From: Caulobacter sp. CCUG 60055
GTDB lineage: Bacteria; Pseudomonadota; Alphaproteobacteria; Caulobacterales; Caulobacteraceae
DNA length: 64,000 bases
Reading direction: 5' to 3'
Assembly (NCBI RefSeq): GCF_022750545.1
Contig: NZ_PUIC01000003.1
Location: 434,001-498,000 of the forward strand
Under the pieces are notes generated by a model. It saw only the letters and a program-made list of their open reading frames with translations, had not been told where the DNA came from and did no database searches. The position numbers and the translations under genes are program-made. Shown here piece after piece: positions 16,234-24,974 of this stretch (positions within the stretch are counted from its first letter, which is position 1; every line of letters starts with the position of its first letter).

Positions 16234-18393
16234 CTAGGTTCCAGTCCGGGCCAGGGGTTCGCGGGCGGGCGGGTCGCGGCGGTTGGCGACGCGGCGGTTG
16301 GCGGTCACCACCCCGTCGATGTCGAGGATCAGGGCCACGCGGCCGTCGCCCAGGATGGTGGCGGCGGCGACGCCCTCGGTGGGGCGGTAGTTGGCCTCCA
16401 GGCTCTTGATGACCACCTGGCGCTGGCCCTGGATGTTGTCGACCATCAGGGCGACGCGGCCGGCGCCTTCGCTCTCGACCAGCAGGGCGACGCCCTCGGT
16501 GGGATCGACCCGCGTGCGCGAGAAGCCCATGGCCTGGCCGATGTCGATCAGCGGCACGTAGACGTCGCGGATCTGCAGGACGAAGTTGTCGGGCCCCAGC
16601 GGCCGCACCTCCTCGGGGCGCGGCTTCAGGCTCTCGACGATGGCCGTCAGCGGCGCGACCAGGGTCTGGTCGCCGACCGAGACCACCATGCCGTCGAGCA
16701 CGGCCAGGGTCAGGGGCAGGCTCATGGTGAAGCGCGAGCCCTGGCCCGGCTGCGACGAGATCGAGATGCGCCCGCCCAGGGCCTGGACCGACTTCTTGAC
16801 CACGTCCATGCCGACGCCGCGGCCGGAGATGTCCGAGATCGCCGCGGCGGTGGAGAAGCCGGGCAGGAAGATCAGGTTGTCGATCTCCTCGTCGGTCAGC
16901 ACGGCGTCGGCCGCGATCAGGCCTTTCTCGATGGCCTTGGCCTTGACCCGCGCGCGATCGACGCCCTTGCCGTCGTCGCTGACCTCGATGACGATCCGCC
17001 CCGAGCGGTGGCCGGCGGTCAGGCGCACCGAACCCTCGGCCGGCTTGCCGGCGGCCTCGCGGTCGGCGGGGCTCTCCAGGCCGTGGTCGATGGCGTTGCG
17101 GATCATGTGGGTGATCGGCTCGGACAGCCGCTCGACCACGGTCTTGTCGACCTCGGTGTTCTCGCCTTCGGTGACCAGGCGCACGCGCTTGCCGACGGCC
17201 TCGCCGACCTCGCGCACCAGGCGCGGCATGCGCTGGAACACCGATTTCACCGGCTGGGCGCGGATGGCCATGACGCTGTCCTGGATGCCCCGGGTCAGGT
17301 GCTCCAGATCGGCCAGGGCCAGGTTGACGTCCGAGGCCTGGCCGGCGCCGCTGCTCTCCATCACCCGCTGGGCCAGCATGGCCTGGTTGATGACCAGTTC
17401 GCCGACCAGGTTGATCAGGCGGTCGACGCGTTCGAGGTCGACGCGGATGGTCTGGGGCGCGGGCAGGGCGGCGCTTTCGGCGGCCTTGGCGGGCGCGGTC
17501 TCGGCCTTGCCGGGCGCGCCGGCGGGCGCGGCGGCGATGATGTCCTCGATGGCCGGGGCCAGCAGCGGCGGCGCCTCGGCGCCCGCCGTCCCGATGGCCA
17601 GCAGCGAGCTGAGCAGGTCGATGGCGGCGTCAGGGGCGGCGTCCGCGGCGGCGATGTCGAGGTCGCAGTCCTCGTCGACGAAGCTGAACACCTCGCGCAC
17701 GGCGGCCTCGTCCGCCTCGCCGGTCAGGCGCACGGTCCAGTCGAGATAGGCGCCCTCGGGGTCCATGGCGTCGAGCAGCGGCACGGCCTCGGCGTCGACC
17801 TCGACCTCGATCCGGCCGAGCGAGCCCAGCTCGCGCAGCACCAGCACGGCGTCGTTGGCCTTGTTGTAGAGCGAGGCGTGCGGCTTGAAGCGGATGATCC
17901 AGGCGGCCTGCGCCGCCCCGGCCGGCTCGTCGTCCAGGGCGACGGTCATCGGCGTGAAGCTCAGGCCCTCGAACTCGGCGGGGGCCGCTTCGTCGCCGCC
18001 GTGGGCCTCGCCCTCGGTCAGGGCGACCAGGGCCGCGGCGATGGCGTCCGAGCGGGCCTCGTCCGCCGTCCCGCCGTCGCGGGCGGCCGAGACGTGGTCG
18101 GCCAGCATGTCGGAGGCCCGCAGGAGGGCGGCGATGACCTCGTGGCCGGCCTCGGTGACGCCGCCGCGGATCTGGTCGAGCAGGTTCTCGAAGACGTGGG
18201 CGAAGCGCACCAGCGGGTCGAGCCCGAAGGCGCCGCCGCCGCCCTTGATCGAGTGGACGGCGCGGAACACCGAATTGATCGTCTCGGCGTCGTGCTCGCC
18301 CTGCTCCATCGCGAGCAGGCCTTCCTCCAGCTGGGCGAGAAGCTCCTCGCATTCCTGGAAGAAGGTGACGCGAATCGCCTCCATCGGATCCAT
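16234..18393 (-). CDS. cheA: CheA, chemotaxis histidine kinase
   Basis: A 719-residue kinase. The N-terminal Hpt domain has the phospho-accepting His47 in [15 protein letters not shown] regulatory-type insert covers roughly residues 140-290, followed by a dimerisation segment ([19 protein letters not shown]). Next come the ATP-binding domain ([27 protein letters not shown]) and a C-terminal CheW-like domain. It phosphorylates CheY and CheB in response to receptors in the polar array. The ATG at 18393 follows the first cheY by 23 bases. All kinase motifs look intact. Confidence 0.95.
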   Translation of the reverse strand: MDPMEAIRVTFFQECEELLAQLEEGLLAMEQGEHDAETINSVFRAVHSIKGGGGAFGLDPLVRFAHVFENLLDQIRGGVTEAGHEVIAALLRASDMLADHVSAARDGGTADEARSDAIAAALVALTEGEAHGGDEAAPAEFEGLSFTPMTVALDDEPAGAAQAAWIIRFKPHASLYNKANDAVLVLRELGSLGRIEVEVDAEAVPLLDAMDPEGAYLDWTVRLTGEADEAAVREVFSFVDEDCDLDIAAADAAPDAAIDLLSSLLAIGTAGAEAPPLLAPAIEDIIAAAPAGAPGKAETAPAKAAESAALPAPQTIRVDLERVDRLINLVGELVINQAMLAQRVMESSGAGQASDVNLALADLEHLTRGIQDSVMAIRAQPVKSVFQRMPRLVREVGEAVGKRVRLVTEGENTEVDKTVVERLSEPITHMIRNAIDHGLESPADREAAGKPAEGSVRLTAGHRSGRIVIEVSDDGKGVDRARVKAKAIEKGLIAADAVLTDEEIDNLIFLPGFSTAAAISDISGRGVGMDVVKKSVQALGGRISISSQPGQGSRFTMSLPLTLAVLDGMVVSVGDQTLVAPLTAIVESLKPRPEEVRPLGPDNFVLQIRDVYVPLIDIGQAMGFSRTRVDPTEGVALLVESEGAGRVALMVDNIQGQRQVVIKSLEANYRPTEGVAAATILGDGRVALILDIDGVVTANRRVANRRDPPAREPLARTGT

Positions 18394-18416
18394 GGTCGGT
18401 CCCCGGTCGGTCAGGT

Positions 18417-18782
18417 TCAGGCGGCGACGCGGCGAACGGCGTCGACCAGCTTGGTCGGGTTGAACGGCTTGACGATCCAGCCGGTGGCGCCGGCCTCGCG
18501 GGCGCGGGCCTTCTTCTCCGGCTCGCTCTCGGTGGTCAGCACCAGGATCGGCGTGGCGCGGTGGGCGGCGTCGCCCCGCACGGCCTCGATGAAGCCGAAG
18601 CCGTCCAGGCGCGGCATGTTGATGTCGGTGATGATGACGTCGGGCCGCTCGGTCTGCAGCACGTCGAGGCCGTGGACGCCGTCCTCGGCCGTCACCACCC
18701 GGAAGCCGGCGGCGCTCAGGGTGTGGTTCAGCATCTCGCGGATCGTGCGGGAGTCGTCGACGGTCAGTACGGTCTGTGTCAC
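18417..18782 (-). CDS. cheY: CheY-type response regulator (CheYI position)
   Basis: A 121-residue single receiver domain. The acidic pair is Asp9-Asp10, the phosphorylation site Asp53 (IITDINMP), the switch Thr in LVLTTES and the Lys in IVKPFNP. The GTG start at 18782 overlaps the stop of the STAS gene as GTGA. AGGAT lies eight bases ahead of it. It immediately precedes cheA, as cheYI does in Caulobacter, and is the most regular CheY of the three in this operon. Confidence 0.93.
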   Translation of the reverse strand: MTQTVLTVDDSRTIREMLNHTLSAAGFRVVTAEDGVHGLDVLQTERPDVIITDINMPRLDGFGFIEAVRGDAAHRATPILVLTTESEPEKKARAREAGATGWIVKPFNPTKLVDAVRRVAA

Positions 18783-19075
18783 GCCACAACATCCTTTTCG
18801 TGAGTGGGTTCGAGCCCGGGCGCGCCAAGCAGGGCCAGGGCGTTCTCGAAGGCGGGGGAGCTGACGGCGATGTGCAGGGGCTGGCCGTCGGCGGTCCAGG
18901 TCTTGCGGGCGCTGACCAGCACCTGGAAGCAGGGGCCGCTGAGGCGCTCGACCTCGCCGGCGTCGATCTCCAGCGGCCGGCCGCGACGCTGCAGCAGGCT
19001 TTCGCGAAGGGGGGCGGCCTGGTCCAGGCCCAGGTTGGCGGGCAGGCGCAGGGCGTCGGCCGGATGGTCGTTCAT
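18779..19075 (-). CDS. STAS-domain protein, first gene of the chemotaxis operon
   Basis: A 98-residue protein with the fold pattern of a STAS or anti-sigma-antagonist-like domain. It runs LRLPANLGLDQAAPLRESLL, then PLEIDAGEVERLSGPCFQVLVSA, then a long helix near the end (SPAFENALALLG). It occupies the position of the small unnamed gene before cheY in Caulobacter che clusters. Its role is not established; in related systems such proteins are thought to modulate signalling. The next gene overlaps by GTGA, so the two are translated together. Confidence 0.75.
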   Translation of the reverse strand: MNDHPADALRLPANLGLDQAAPLRESLLQRRGRPLEIDAGEVERLSGPCFQVLVSARKTWTADGQPLHIAVSSPAFENALALLGAPGLEPTHEKDVVA

Positions 19076-19404
19076 GGGGTTCCCCGTCCAAATCCAACCC
19101 GCAGGCCGCCAAGCCCTACCGCATGGGCGGGCCGAAGGTTCGATCCAGGGACCATTCTGACGGCGGACACCATCCAATTGGTTAACGTTGCGGACCGCGC
19201 ATGGTCATTTCCATCGCCTTGCGAGCCGCCGCGACCGGCCGACCAGCCTTTCCCCCGCATCGCCCCCCCGCAGTCAGAAACCGTCCTTTCTGATCCCTTC
19301 CATTCGACCGTCTAAGGATTGGTTAAATGCGGGAATCGGCCCGCCCCGGCGCCTCGCCGGTCGCCGGTCGCCGGCCCCCGGAGGCGGCGGCGCCTTAGCC
19401 TTCC
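19076..19404. other. Intergenic region upstream of the che operon
   Basis: I find no gene in this 329-base stretch. It separates the STAS gene (minus) from the barstar remnant (plus) and must hold the che promoter. It contains two GTTAA-type half-sites (19181-19186 and 19322-19326). The second is part of a near-complete CtrA box. No chemoreceptor gene precedes the cluster here, unlike mcpA in Caulobacter crescentus. Confidence 0.6.
19312..19326. promoter_or_regulatory. CtrA box candidate
   Basis: CTAA-GGATTGG-TTAA is one mismatch away from the CtrA consensus TTAA-N7-TTAA. The che operon of Caulobacter is under CtrA control, which makes the site plausible. It is 237 bases from the first che start codon, so it could also serve another unit. 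Confidence 0.35.
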
Positions 19405-19703
19405 ATGACCTCGCCGAAACCCGTGGCGACGATCGATTGCGCCCAGGCGCGCACGCTGGAAGCGTTCTGGCGGGCCTATGTCGACGCCGCCCGGCCGACC
19501 GGGGCGGACTGTTCGGCCGCAACCTCGACGCCTTCTGGGACGCGGTCGAGCACCAGGGCCCCGGATGGCCCGGCGAGGTCCAGCTCGTCTTCACCAACAC
19601 CGCCGCGCTCGCCGGGTTGCGGACGGCGGGCGGGGGCTCGCTGCTGGACGGGCTGCGGCGGATCGCGGCGGAGGCGACGCGGATCGCCGTGCGCCTGGCC
19701 TGA
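19405..19703 (+). pseudogene. Barstar-family gene with a frameshift
   Basis: Reading starts at the ATG at 19405 (PVATIDCAQARTLEAFWRAYVDAARP). It continues, one frame over, from about 19509 to the TGA at 19701-19703 (LFGRNLDAFWDAVEH, then GEVQLVFTNTAAL and a C-terminal helix). Together this is a complete barstar-like protein of about 99 residues, with the family core GxNLDAFWD. The break is at GGACTG (19506-19511), where one C less than GGACCTG would be needed for continuous reading. Barstar proteins inhibit barnase-like RNases, but no RNase gene is seen here. It is either a real pseudogene or a single-base sequence error. Confidence 0.75.
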
Positions 19704-19718
19704 GGCCCCGGCGCCGGC

Positions 19719-20351
19719 CTATTGCCGATGGTCGCCGCTGAGCACGATGAGGGCGCGGCAGGGCTCGGCGCCGTCGGCCAGGAAGGCGTGGGCCATGCCG
19801 GCGTCGAAATAGACGGCGTCGCCCCGCACCAGGCGCAGCGGCGCGTAGAGCTCGGAATGCATGACCATCGCCCCGTCCAGCACCAGGGCGTAGGCCTCGC
19901 CCTCGCGACGGACATAGCCGCCGCAGTCCTCGATCGAGCGGGCCCTGACCTCGGCGATCACCGGCGTGAACGGCTTGCCCAGCAGGTCGTGCGCGGCCGC
20001 GCGCAGGCGGCCGATCGGGGCGTCGAGCAGCGCTCCGTCCTGGGCCCGGATCACCGAGCGGCGGCCGGAGGCCGACGAGGCGTCGCCCGCCTGGGCCTTG
20101 GACACCGCCTCGGCCTCGGCGTCGACCAGCCGCTCCAGGTCGATCTCCAGCGCCTTGCAGATGCGCATCAGCTTGTCGTAGCCGAGCGAGGTCTGGCCCA
20201 GCTCGACCTTGGACAGGGTGGACAGCGGAATGGTCGACCGCTCGGCCAGTTGCGCGAGGGTCCAGCCCTTGGCGAGGCGCAGTTTGCGCACGGCGGCGCC
20301 GGCTTTTTGCGATAGACGCGATTTCACGTGCGAAAACCCTTCGCCAGTCAC
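19719..20351 (-). CDS. XRE-cupin transcriptional regulator
   Basis: A 210-residue regulator. The N-terminal helix-turn-helix (about residues 15-75) reads VRKLRLAKGWTLAQLAERSTIPLSTLSKVELG. The C-terminal cupin domain contains EGEAYALVLDGAMVMHSELYAPLRLVRGDAVYFDAGMAHAF. Proteins of this layout bind DNA through the XRE domain and a small ligand through the cupin barrel. They often control amino acid or polyamine metabolism. The target is unknown; no linked operon is obvious. A GTG nine codons in (20327) is an alternative start. Confidence 0.88.
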   Translation of the reverse strand: MTGEGFSHVKSRLSQKAGAAVRKLRLAKGWTLAQLAERSTIPLSTLSKVELGQTSLGYDKLMRICKALEIDLERLVDAEAEAVSKAQAGDASSASGRRSVIRAQDGALLDAPIGRLRAAAHDLLGKPFTPVIAEVRARSIEDCGGYVRREGEAYALVLDGAMVMHSELYAPLRLVRGDAVYFDAGMAHAFLADGAEPCRALIVLSGDHRQ

Positions 20352-20574
20352 CCCGCGTACTCTTCACCTGCGCACCGTGCGCTCCGTCGAGGACGCCCTA
20401 GGCGAGCTTCAAGACCCGAGGGCCTCTTGCGGTCGAGGCGCGGCCCGATTCGCCTGATAGGCGAGAAATATGGTTTACACGACCTTTCGCGCGTCGCCAA
20501 ACCCGTGCGAGCGTCAATTCATTCAAGATGTTAGACGAACGGCGTTCGAAGCAGGGCGATCTCGCCCGCAACGT
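20352..20574. other. Intergenic region without a gene
   Basis: This 223-base stretch lies between the Rieske oxygenase gene and the XRE-cupin gene and is less GC-rich than the genes around it. It must hold the promoter of the XRE-cupin gene. A GCGCA-CCG-TGCGC inverted repeat near 20369-20382 is the only symmetry seen. I see no RNA gene or convincing small frame. Confidence 0.4.
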
Positions 20575-21681
20575 CTAGCTGCGCCAGCGCAGGACGCCGC
20601 CCTCGACCGGGTTCTCGAACGGCCGGCCGCCGGCGCGGGCGGCGGCCCATTCGCGCTTGAGCGCCTGGTACCACTTGGCCTGTTTGTCGGCGTCGTCGAT
20701 CCACAGCAGCGAGGGGTCGTAGCGCAGGCCCTCGTTCTGCAGGTTCACCATGTCGCCGTCCTGGCGCAGGAAGGCCTTGGCCCCCAGCCGCAGAAAGGGT
20801 TTGAGCAGGCCGACCAGCCAGTGGTCGGACCAGGTGATCTGGGTGATGCGGGTCTGCTTGTCGTTGACCGGCGTCAGGCAGGTCAGGGTCAGCACCTGGC
20901 GCGGGCCGACGACGATGTGCTCCCAGCGCAGGCCGGGCAGGCGGAAGGTGATCTCGGTGGCCGGCGCCCCGCCCAGCAGCTTGTAGGCGTAGCTGTTCGA
21001 CGACGGCGCGTGGCGCACCATCGAGAATCCGGCCTCGCGCGGCTCGAACCTCTTGGCCTTGTCGTGCTGCGAATGCGAGGTCCGCCACCACCACTGCTGG
21101 TGGACGTAAGGCCCGTGCGCCGGGTCCATCAGGCCGATGACGGCGTGGTCGATATGGGCGTCGAACACCATGCGGTCGATCATCTTCGGCCCGCCGCCCA
21201 CCACGCCGGGGAAGGTCGGCGGCGGCTGGTCGGGTTCGCCCTCGCCGCGCGGGTCCGAGGTCATCCACACGAACACCAGGCCCTGGCTCTCGGCCGCGGG
21301 ATAGCGGCGCACGCGGATGCGGGCGACGTCGACCTGCTGGTCGGCGACCAGGGACGGGATGGCCGAACAGGCGCCGTCGGTGCGGAAGCGCCAGCCGTGA
21401 TAGGGGCATTCCACCGTCTCGGCGCCGTCGGCCTCGCGCGTCAGCTTGCCGGCCGACAGCGGCGCGGCGCGGTGCGGGCAGATGTCGCGCAGGGCGTAGA
21501 CCTCGCCGTCCCGCGTGCGGCCGAGCAGCACCGGCTCGCCGAGGATCTCATAGCGCTGCAGCTTGCCGGGCTTGAGGTCGCCGGACAGGGCGGCGAAATA
21601 CCAGATGTCGTGCAGGAAGCCCTGGCCGAAACGTTGCGGTTTCGGGGCTGCGCTGCGGGTCTTGATGTCGCCTTCGGCCAT
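20575..21681 (-). CDS. Rieske [2Fe-2S] aromatic ring-hydroxylating oxygenase, alpha subunit
   Basis: A 368-residue oxygenase component. The Rieske cluster ligands are in CPHRAAPLS and CPYHGWRF (CxH and CxxH, near residues 69 and 92). The C-terminal half has the vanillate-demethylase-like layout, with a DPAHGPYVHQQ segment in the region that binds mononuclear iron. Such enzymes hydroxylate or demethylate ring compounds and need an electron-transfer partner, which is not encoded next to it. The substrate is unknown. The M20 peptidase gene lies upstream on the same strand, 124 bases away. Confidence 0.9.
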   Translation of the reverse strand: MAEGDIKTRSAAPKPQRFGQGFLHDIWYFAALSGDLKPGKLQRYEILGEPVLLGRTRDGEVYALRDICPHRAAPLSAGKLTREADGAETVECPYHGWRFRTDGACSAIPSLVADQQVDVARIRVRRYPAAESQGLVFVWMTSDPRGEGEPDQPPPTFPGVVGGGPKMIDRMVFDAHIDHAVIGLMDPAHGPYVHQQWWWRTSHSQHDKAKRFEPREAGFSMVRHAPSSNSYAYKLLGGAPATEITFRLPGLRWEHIVVGPRQVLTLTCLTPVNDKQTRITQITWSDHWLVGLLKPFLRLGAKAFLRQDGDMVNLQNEGLRYDPSLLWIDDADKQAKWYQALKREWAAARAGGRPFENPVEGGVLRWRS

Positions 21682-21728
21682 GGCCGGGTTTTAGCGATGT
21701 CTTGCGGACGCCGTAACCCCTCACCCTC

Positions 21729-21772
21729 CCATGGCCGCGCCATGGGGCCCTCCCTCTCCCTCGGCGAGAGGG
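21729..21772. repeat. Extragenic hairpins
   Basis: Two adjacent inverted repeats lie in the gap between the peptidase and oxygenase genes. The first is CCATGGC-CGC-GCCATGG (21729-21745). The second is CCCTCTC closing on GAGAGGG (21752-21772). The CCTCTCCCTCGGCGAGAGGG type of sequence is a common extragenic filler in GC-rich alphaproteobacteria. It may attenuate transcription after the peptidase gene. Confidence 0.55.
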
Positions 21773-21804
21773 CGATGGCGGGAGCATGAGGGCGTACGCC
21801 GCCG

Positions 21805-23277
21805 TCACCCCGCCGCCGTGGCGATCAGCCGGGCGTAGAAGTCGGTCATCAGCGCCAGGTTCTTCAGCGTCATGTGCTCGTTGGTGCCGTGGATCATCTT
21901 CAGGTCGTCCAGCGTGGCGACCAGGGGCTGGAAGCGATAGACGTCCTTGGCCACCGGCTGCAGGTAGCGGCTGTCGGTGCCGGCCACGACCAGGCCGGGC
22001 GCCACCGGGACCTTGGACTGGTCGGCGGCGAGGGCGGCGAGAATCTTCCAGCCGTCCGAGCGGGTCGACGACACCGGCGAGGGCTCGTTGGGGGTCTTGA
22101 TCCAGCCCAGGGTCACCGGCAGGCCGGAAACCGCCGATTGCGCCCGCTCCATCACGTCCCTGGAGGTGTCGCCCGGCGCGATGCGGTAGTTGATCCAGCC
22201 CGAGGCGTCCTGCGGCAGCACGTTCTCCTTGGGGCTGCCCTTCAGCATGGTCGGGGCGATGGTGGTGTGCAGCATCGCCGCCCCGGCCGGGGTCTTGCCG
22301 AACTGCGAGGTCAGCAGCGGGGCGAACAGCCAGCTGTTGGCGGTCACCACCTTCATGGCCAGGCCGCCCTCGGGGGCCAGGGCCTTGACCATGTCGGCGC
22401 CCGGACCGGAGAACTTCAGCGGGAAGGGATGGTCGGCGATGGCCACCAGCGCCTTGGACAGGGTGACGACGCCGGTGTCCTTGGGCGGGGTCGACGAATG
22501 GCCGCCGGGGGCCTTGGCCGTGACCTTCAAGGTGGCGTAGCCCTTTTCGGCGACGCCGATGATCGCGGCCGGCTTGTGGGTCAGCGGGTGGTCGTCGATC
22601 ACCGCCATGCCCTCGTCGAGCACCCAGTCGGCCGTGACGCCGGCCTTCTTGAGGAAGGCGGTCGCCGCCTGGGCGCCGGAGCCGCCGGCCTCCTCGTCCT
22701 CGCCCGAGACGATGTAGACGGTGCGCCGAGGCTTGAAGCCGCGCGCGGCCAGGGCGTCGGCGGCTTCGAACAGGGTGACCAGCGAGCCCTTGTCGTCGAT
22801 CGAGCCGCGTCCCCAGACGGCGTCGTCGGCGACGTCGCCCGAGAACGGCCCGTGCTTCCAGTCGCCCTCGGTGCCCGCCGTCACCGGCACCACGTCCTGG
22901 TGGGCCATCAGGATGATCGGGGCCAGGGACGGGTCCGATCCCCGCCACGTATAGACCAGCGAGTTCTTGCCGACGACGTCGCGCGTCATCGCCGCGTGTG
23001 CGGCGGGATAGGTGGCCTGGAGCCACTGGTGCAGCTTCTCCCACTCGCCGGCCTGGTTCTCGGCCGGGTCCTGGTGCGAGACGGTCTGGATGCGCACGGC
23101 CTCGCCCAGATGCTGGGCGGCGCGGGCGTTGTCGATCGGGATCGAGGCGGCCAGCTTGACCGCGCCGGCCTCGACCTGGGCCGGCGGCTTGTAGGTCGCC
23201 GTCCTGACCGCGACCACGGCCCCCAGGACCAGCACCGCGCCGACCGCGGTCAACGCGACGTTACGCACCAAGGCCAT
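21805..23277 (-). CDS. M20-family metallopeptidase (PM20D1-like)
   Basis: A 490-residue exported or membrane-anchored peptidase. A hydrophobic N-terminal segment (about residues 8-26) acts as signal or anchor. The M20 zinc ligands are seen in LMAHQDVVPV, WGRGSIDDKG, VSGEDEEAGG and near the C-terminus in IHGTNEHM. A dimerisation insert lies in the middle. Family members split dipeptides or N-acyl amino acids. The start at 23277 is favoured by GGGGAGG ahead of it; the ATG five codons upstream is less likely. Confidence 0.9.
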   Translation of the reverse strand: MALVRNVALTAVGAVLVLGAVVAVRTATYKPPAQVEAGAVKLAASIPIDNARAAQHLGEAVRIQTVSHQDPAENQAGEWEKLHQWLQATYPAAHAAMTRDVVGKNSLVYTWRGSDPSLAPIILMAHQDVVPVTAGTEGDWKHGPFSGDVADDAVWGRGSIDDKGSLVTLFEAADALAARGFKPRRTVYIVSGEDEEAGGSGAQAATAFLKKAGVTADWVLDEGMAVIDDHPLTHKPAAIIGVAEKGYATLKVTAKAPGGHSSTPPKDTGVVTLSKALVAIADHPFPLKFSGPGADMVKALAPEGGLAMKVVTANSWLFAPLLTSQFGKTPAGAAMLHTTIAPTMLKGSPKENVLPQDASGWINYRIAPGDTSRDVMERAQSAVSGLPVTLGWIKTPNEPSPVSSTRSDGWKILAALAADQSKVPVAPGLVVAGTDSRYLQPVAKDVYRFQPLVATLDDLKMIHGTNEHMTLKNLALMTDFYARLIATAAG

Positions 23278-23349
23278 CGTATTCCTCCCCAATTTTGATC
23301 AACTTGGGGCCAAAGCGGCCGTCTGGACAAGAGCGCGCGCGGCGTTTCC

Positions 23350-23364
23350 TCTCCCGGCGGGAGA
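23350..23364. repeat. Short hairpin between the ccr and peptidase genes
   Basis: TCTCCC-GGC-GGGAGA forms a 6-bp stem 36 bases past the ccr stop. It resembles the extragenic hairpin at 21752 and may help end ccr transcription. No T run follows, so its action is uncertain. Confidence 0.4.
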
Positions 23365-23399
23365 AGGGGCCAAAAGCGCGTCCGGGACGACTGAACGGC

Positions 23400-24680
23400 T
23401 CAACCGTTTCCGGCGGCGATCTCCTGCACCTCGTCGAAGGTGCGCAGGCCGGGGCGCTGGGCGCAGACCAGCACCCCCATGTTTCCGGGCAGGTGCTGGT
23501 TGTCGAGCATCTTCTCGTGGGCGGCGGGGATGGCGTCCCAGGCGAACACCTCCGACAGGCACGGGTCGATGCGGCGGTCGATGACCAGCTGGTTGGCGGC
23601 CGAGGCCTGCATCAGGTTGGCGAAGTGGCTGCCCTGCACCCGCTTCTGGCGCATCCACAGGAAGCGGGCGTCCATGGTCAGGTTGTAGCCGGAGGTGCCG
23701 GCGCAGATGGCGACCATGCCGCCGCGCTTGACCACGAACACCGACACCGGGAACGTGCTCTCGCCGGGGTGTTCGAACACCATGTCGACGTCGCGGCCGC
23801 CGGTGACCTGCCAGATCGCCTTGCCGAACTTGCGGCTCTCTTTCATGTAGTCGTTGAATTCGGGGCCGTTGACCTTGGGCAGCTGGCCCCAGCAGTCGAA
23901 GTCCTTGCGGTTCAGCACCGCCTTGGCTCCCATCGACAGCACGTAGTCGCGCTTGTCTTCGGACGAGACCACGCCGATGGCGTTGGCCCCGGTGACGGCG
24001 GCCAGCTGAACGGCGAACACGCCCAGGCCCCCGGAGGCGCCCCAGACCAGCACGTTCTGGCCGGGCTTCAGCTCATGCGGCTTGTGGCCGAACAGCATGC
24101 GGTAGGCGGTGGCCAGGGTCAGGGTGTAGCAGGCGGCCTCCTCCCAGGTCAGGTGTTTGGGGCGCGGCATCAGCTGGCGCGACTGCACCCGGCAGAACTG
24201 GGCGAAGCTGCCGTCCGGCGTCTCGTAGCCCCAGATGCGTTGGGTGGCCGAGAACATCGGGTCGCCGCCGTTGCACTCCTCGTCGTCGCCGTCGTCCTGA
24301 TTGCAGTGGATGACCACCTCGTCGCCCGGCTTCCAGCGGCGGACCTTCCTGCCCACCGCCCAGACCACGCCCGAGGCGTCCGAGCCGGCGACATGGTAGG
24401 GCTGCTTGTGCACGTCGAGCACGCTCATCGGCTCGCCCAGCGCCGCCCAGACGCCGTTGTAGTTCACCCCGGCCGCCATCACGAGCACCAGGACCTCGTC
24501 CTCGCCGATGGTCCAGGTCGGCACCACCTCGACCTGCATGGCCGTCGCCGGGCGGCCGTGGCGCTCCTTGCGCACGGTCCAGGCGTACATCTTCTCGGGC
24601 ACGTGGAAGGCCGGCGGGATCTCGCCGATCTCGTAGAGGTCCTTCACGGGCTGCGGCGACAGGGTGGTGGCGGCGTCCAT
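23400..24680 (-). CDS. ccr: Crotonyl-CoA carboxylase/reductase
   Basis: A 426-residue medium-chain dehydrogenase that reductively carboxylates crotonyl-CoA to ethylmalonyl-CoA with NADPH and CO2, the key step of the ethylmalonyl-CoA pathway. The N-terminal catalytic part carries AAGVNYNGVWAALG and YHVAGSDASGVV. The nucleotide-binding core is NVLVWGASGGLGVFAVQLA, and the downstream VFEHPGESTFPVSV is characteristic of this family. The ATG at 24680 is used (GGAAG upstream); an in-frame ATG at 24713 is less likely. It is divergent from ecm, which acts later in the same pathway. Confidence 0.95.
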   Translation of the reverse strand: MDAATTLSPQPVKDLYEIGEIPPAFHVPEKMYAWTVRKERHGRPATAMQVEVVPTWTIGEDEVLVLVMAAGVNYNGVWAALGEPMSVLDVHKQPYHVAGSDASGVVWAVGRKVRRWKPGDEVVIHCNQDDGDDEECNGGDPMFSATQRIWGYETPDGSFAQFCRVQSRQLMPRPKHLTWEEAACYTLTLATAYRMLFGHKPHELKPGQNVLVWGASGGLGVFAVQLAAVTGANAIGVVSSEDKRDYVLSMGAKAVLNRKDFDCWGQLPKVNGPEFNDYMKESRKFGKAIWQVTGGRDVDMVFEHPGESTFPVSVFVVKRGGMVAICAGTSGYNLTMDARFLWMRQKRVQGSHFANLMQASAANQLVIDRRIDPCLSEVFAWDAIPAAHEKMLDNQHLPGNMGVLVCAQRPGLRTFDEVQEIAAGNG

Positions 24681-24708
24681 GGGGCAAGCTTCCGACTTGG
24701 CGTTTCGT

Positions 24709-24721
24709 TGCACTGCAAAAG
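24709..24721 (-). promoter_or_regulatory. Shared motif, ccr copy
   Basis: On the minus strand it reads CTTTTGCAGTGCA, 28 bases before the ccr start. It differs from the ecm copy at one base. Palindromic TTGC/GCAA-type sites are known for short-chain fatty acyl-CoA regulators in alphaproteobacteria; assignment to such a regulator is inference. Confidence 0.5.
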
Positions 24722-24897
24722 TTTTCGTCGAACGCTGTCGCGTTCGCGCCCGCCCGCCGCGTCGGCCCGGTGAAAGTCGACCCGTTAGGTGTGGCTATTG
24801 GGGTTTTGCGCGCATGATTCGGCCGTATGACCGCCATTCCGCAGCCGCATCGCCCAAGGCGAGCCTGTGACAACTGTTTGACCCTGGCAAGCGGATT

Positions 24898-24910
24898 CTT
24901 TTGCAGCGCA
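24898..24910 (+). promoter_or_regulatory. Shared motif, ecm copy
   Basis: It reads CTTTTGCAGCGCA on the plus strand, 64 bases before the ecm start, and matches the ccr copy at 12 of 13 positions in the same orientation relative to the gene. Confidence 0.5.
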
Positions 24911-24974
24911 GCACGGATTGGGCTTAACTGCGCCGATCAAGAGGCCAGCAAGGCCCGGGCCCAGGGTTGAAGCC

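Larger units (their letters stand above)
24681..24974. promoter_or_regulatory. Divergent ccr/ecm promoter region
   Basis: This 294-base region is shared by two genes of one pathway. It contains two copies of a 13-base motif, each oriented the same way relative to the gene it precedes. The ccr-side copy extends to TTGCA-G-TGCAA, an inverted repeat. I see no clear -35/-10 pair in either direction. Confidence 0.6.

Noticed and set aside
17008..18864. A 618-codon plus-strand frame over cheA
   Set aside because: It is antisense to the conserved CheA kinase, without domains or a ribosome-binding site.
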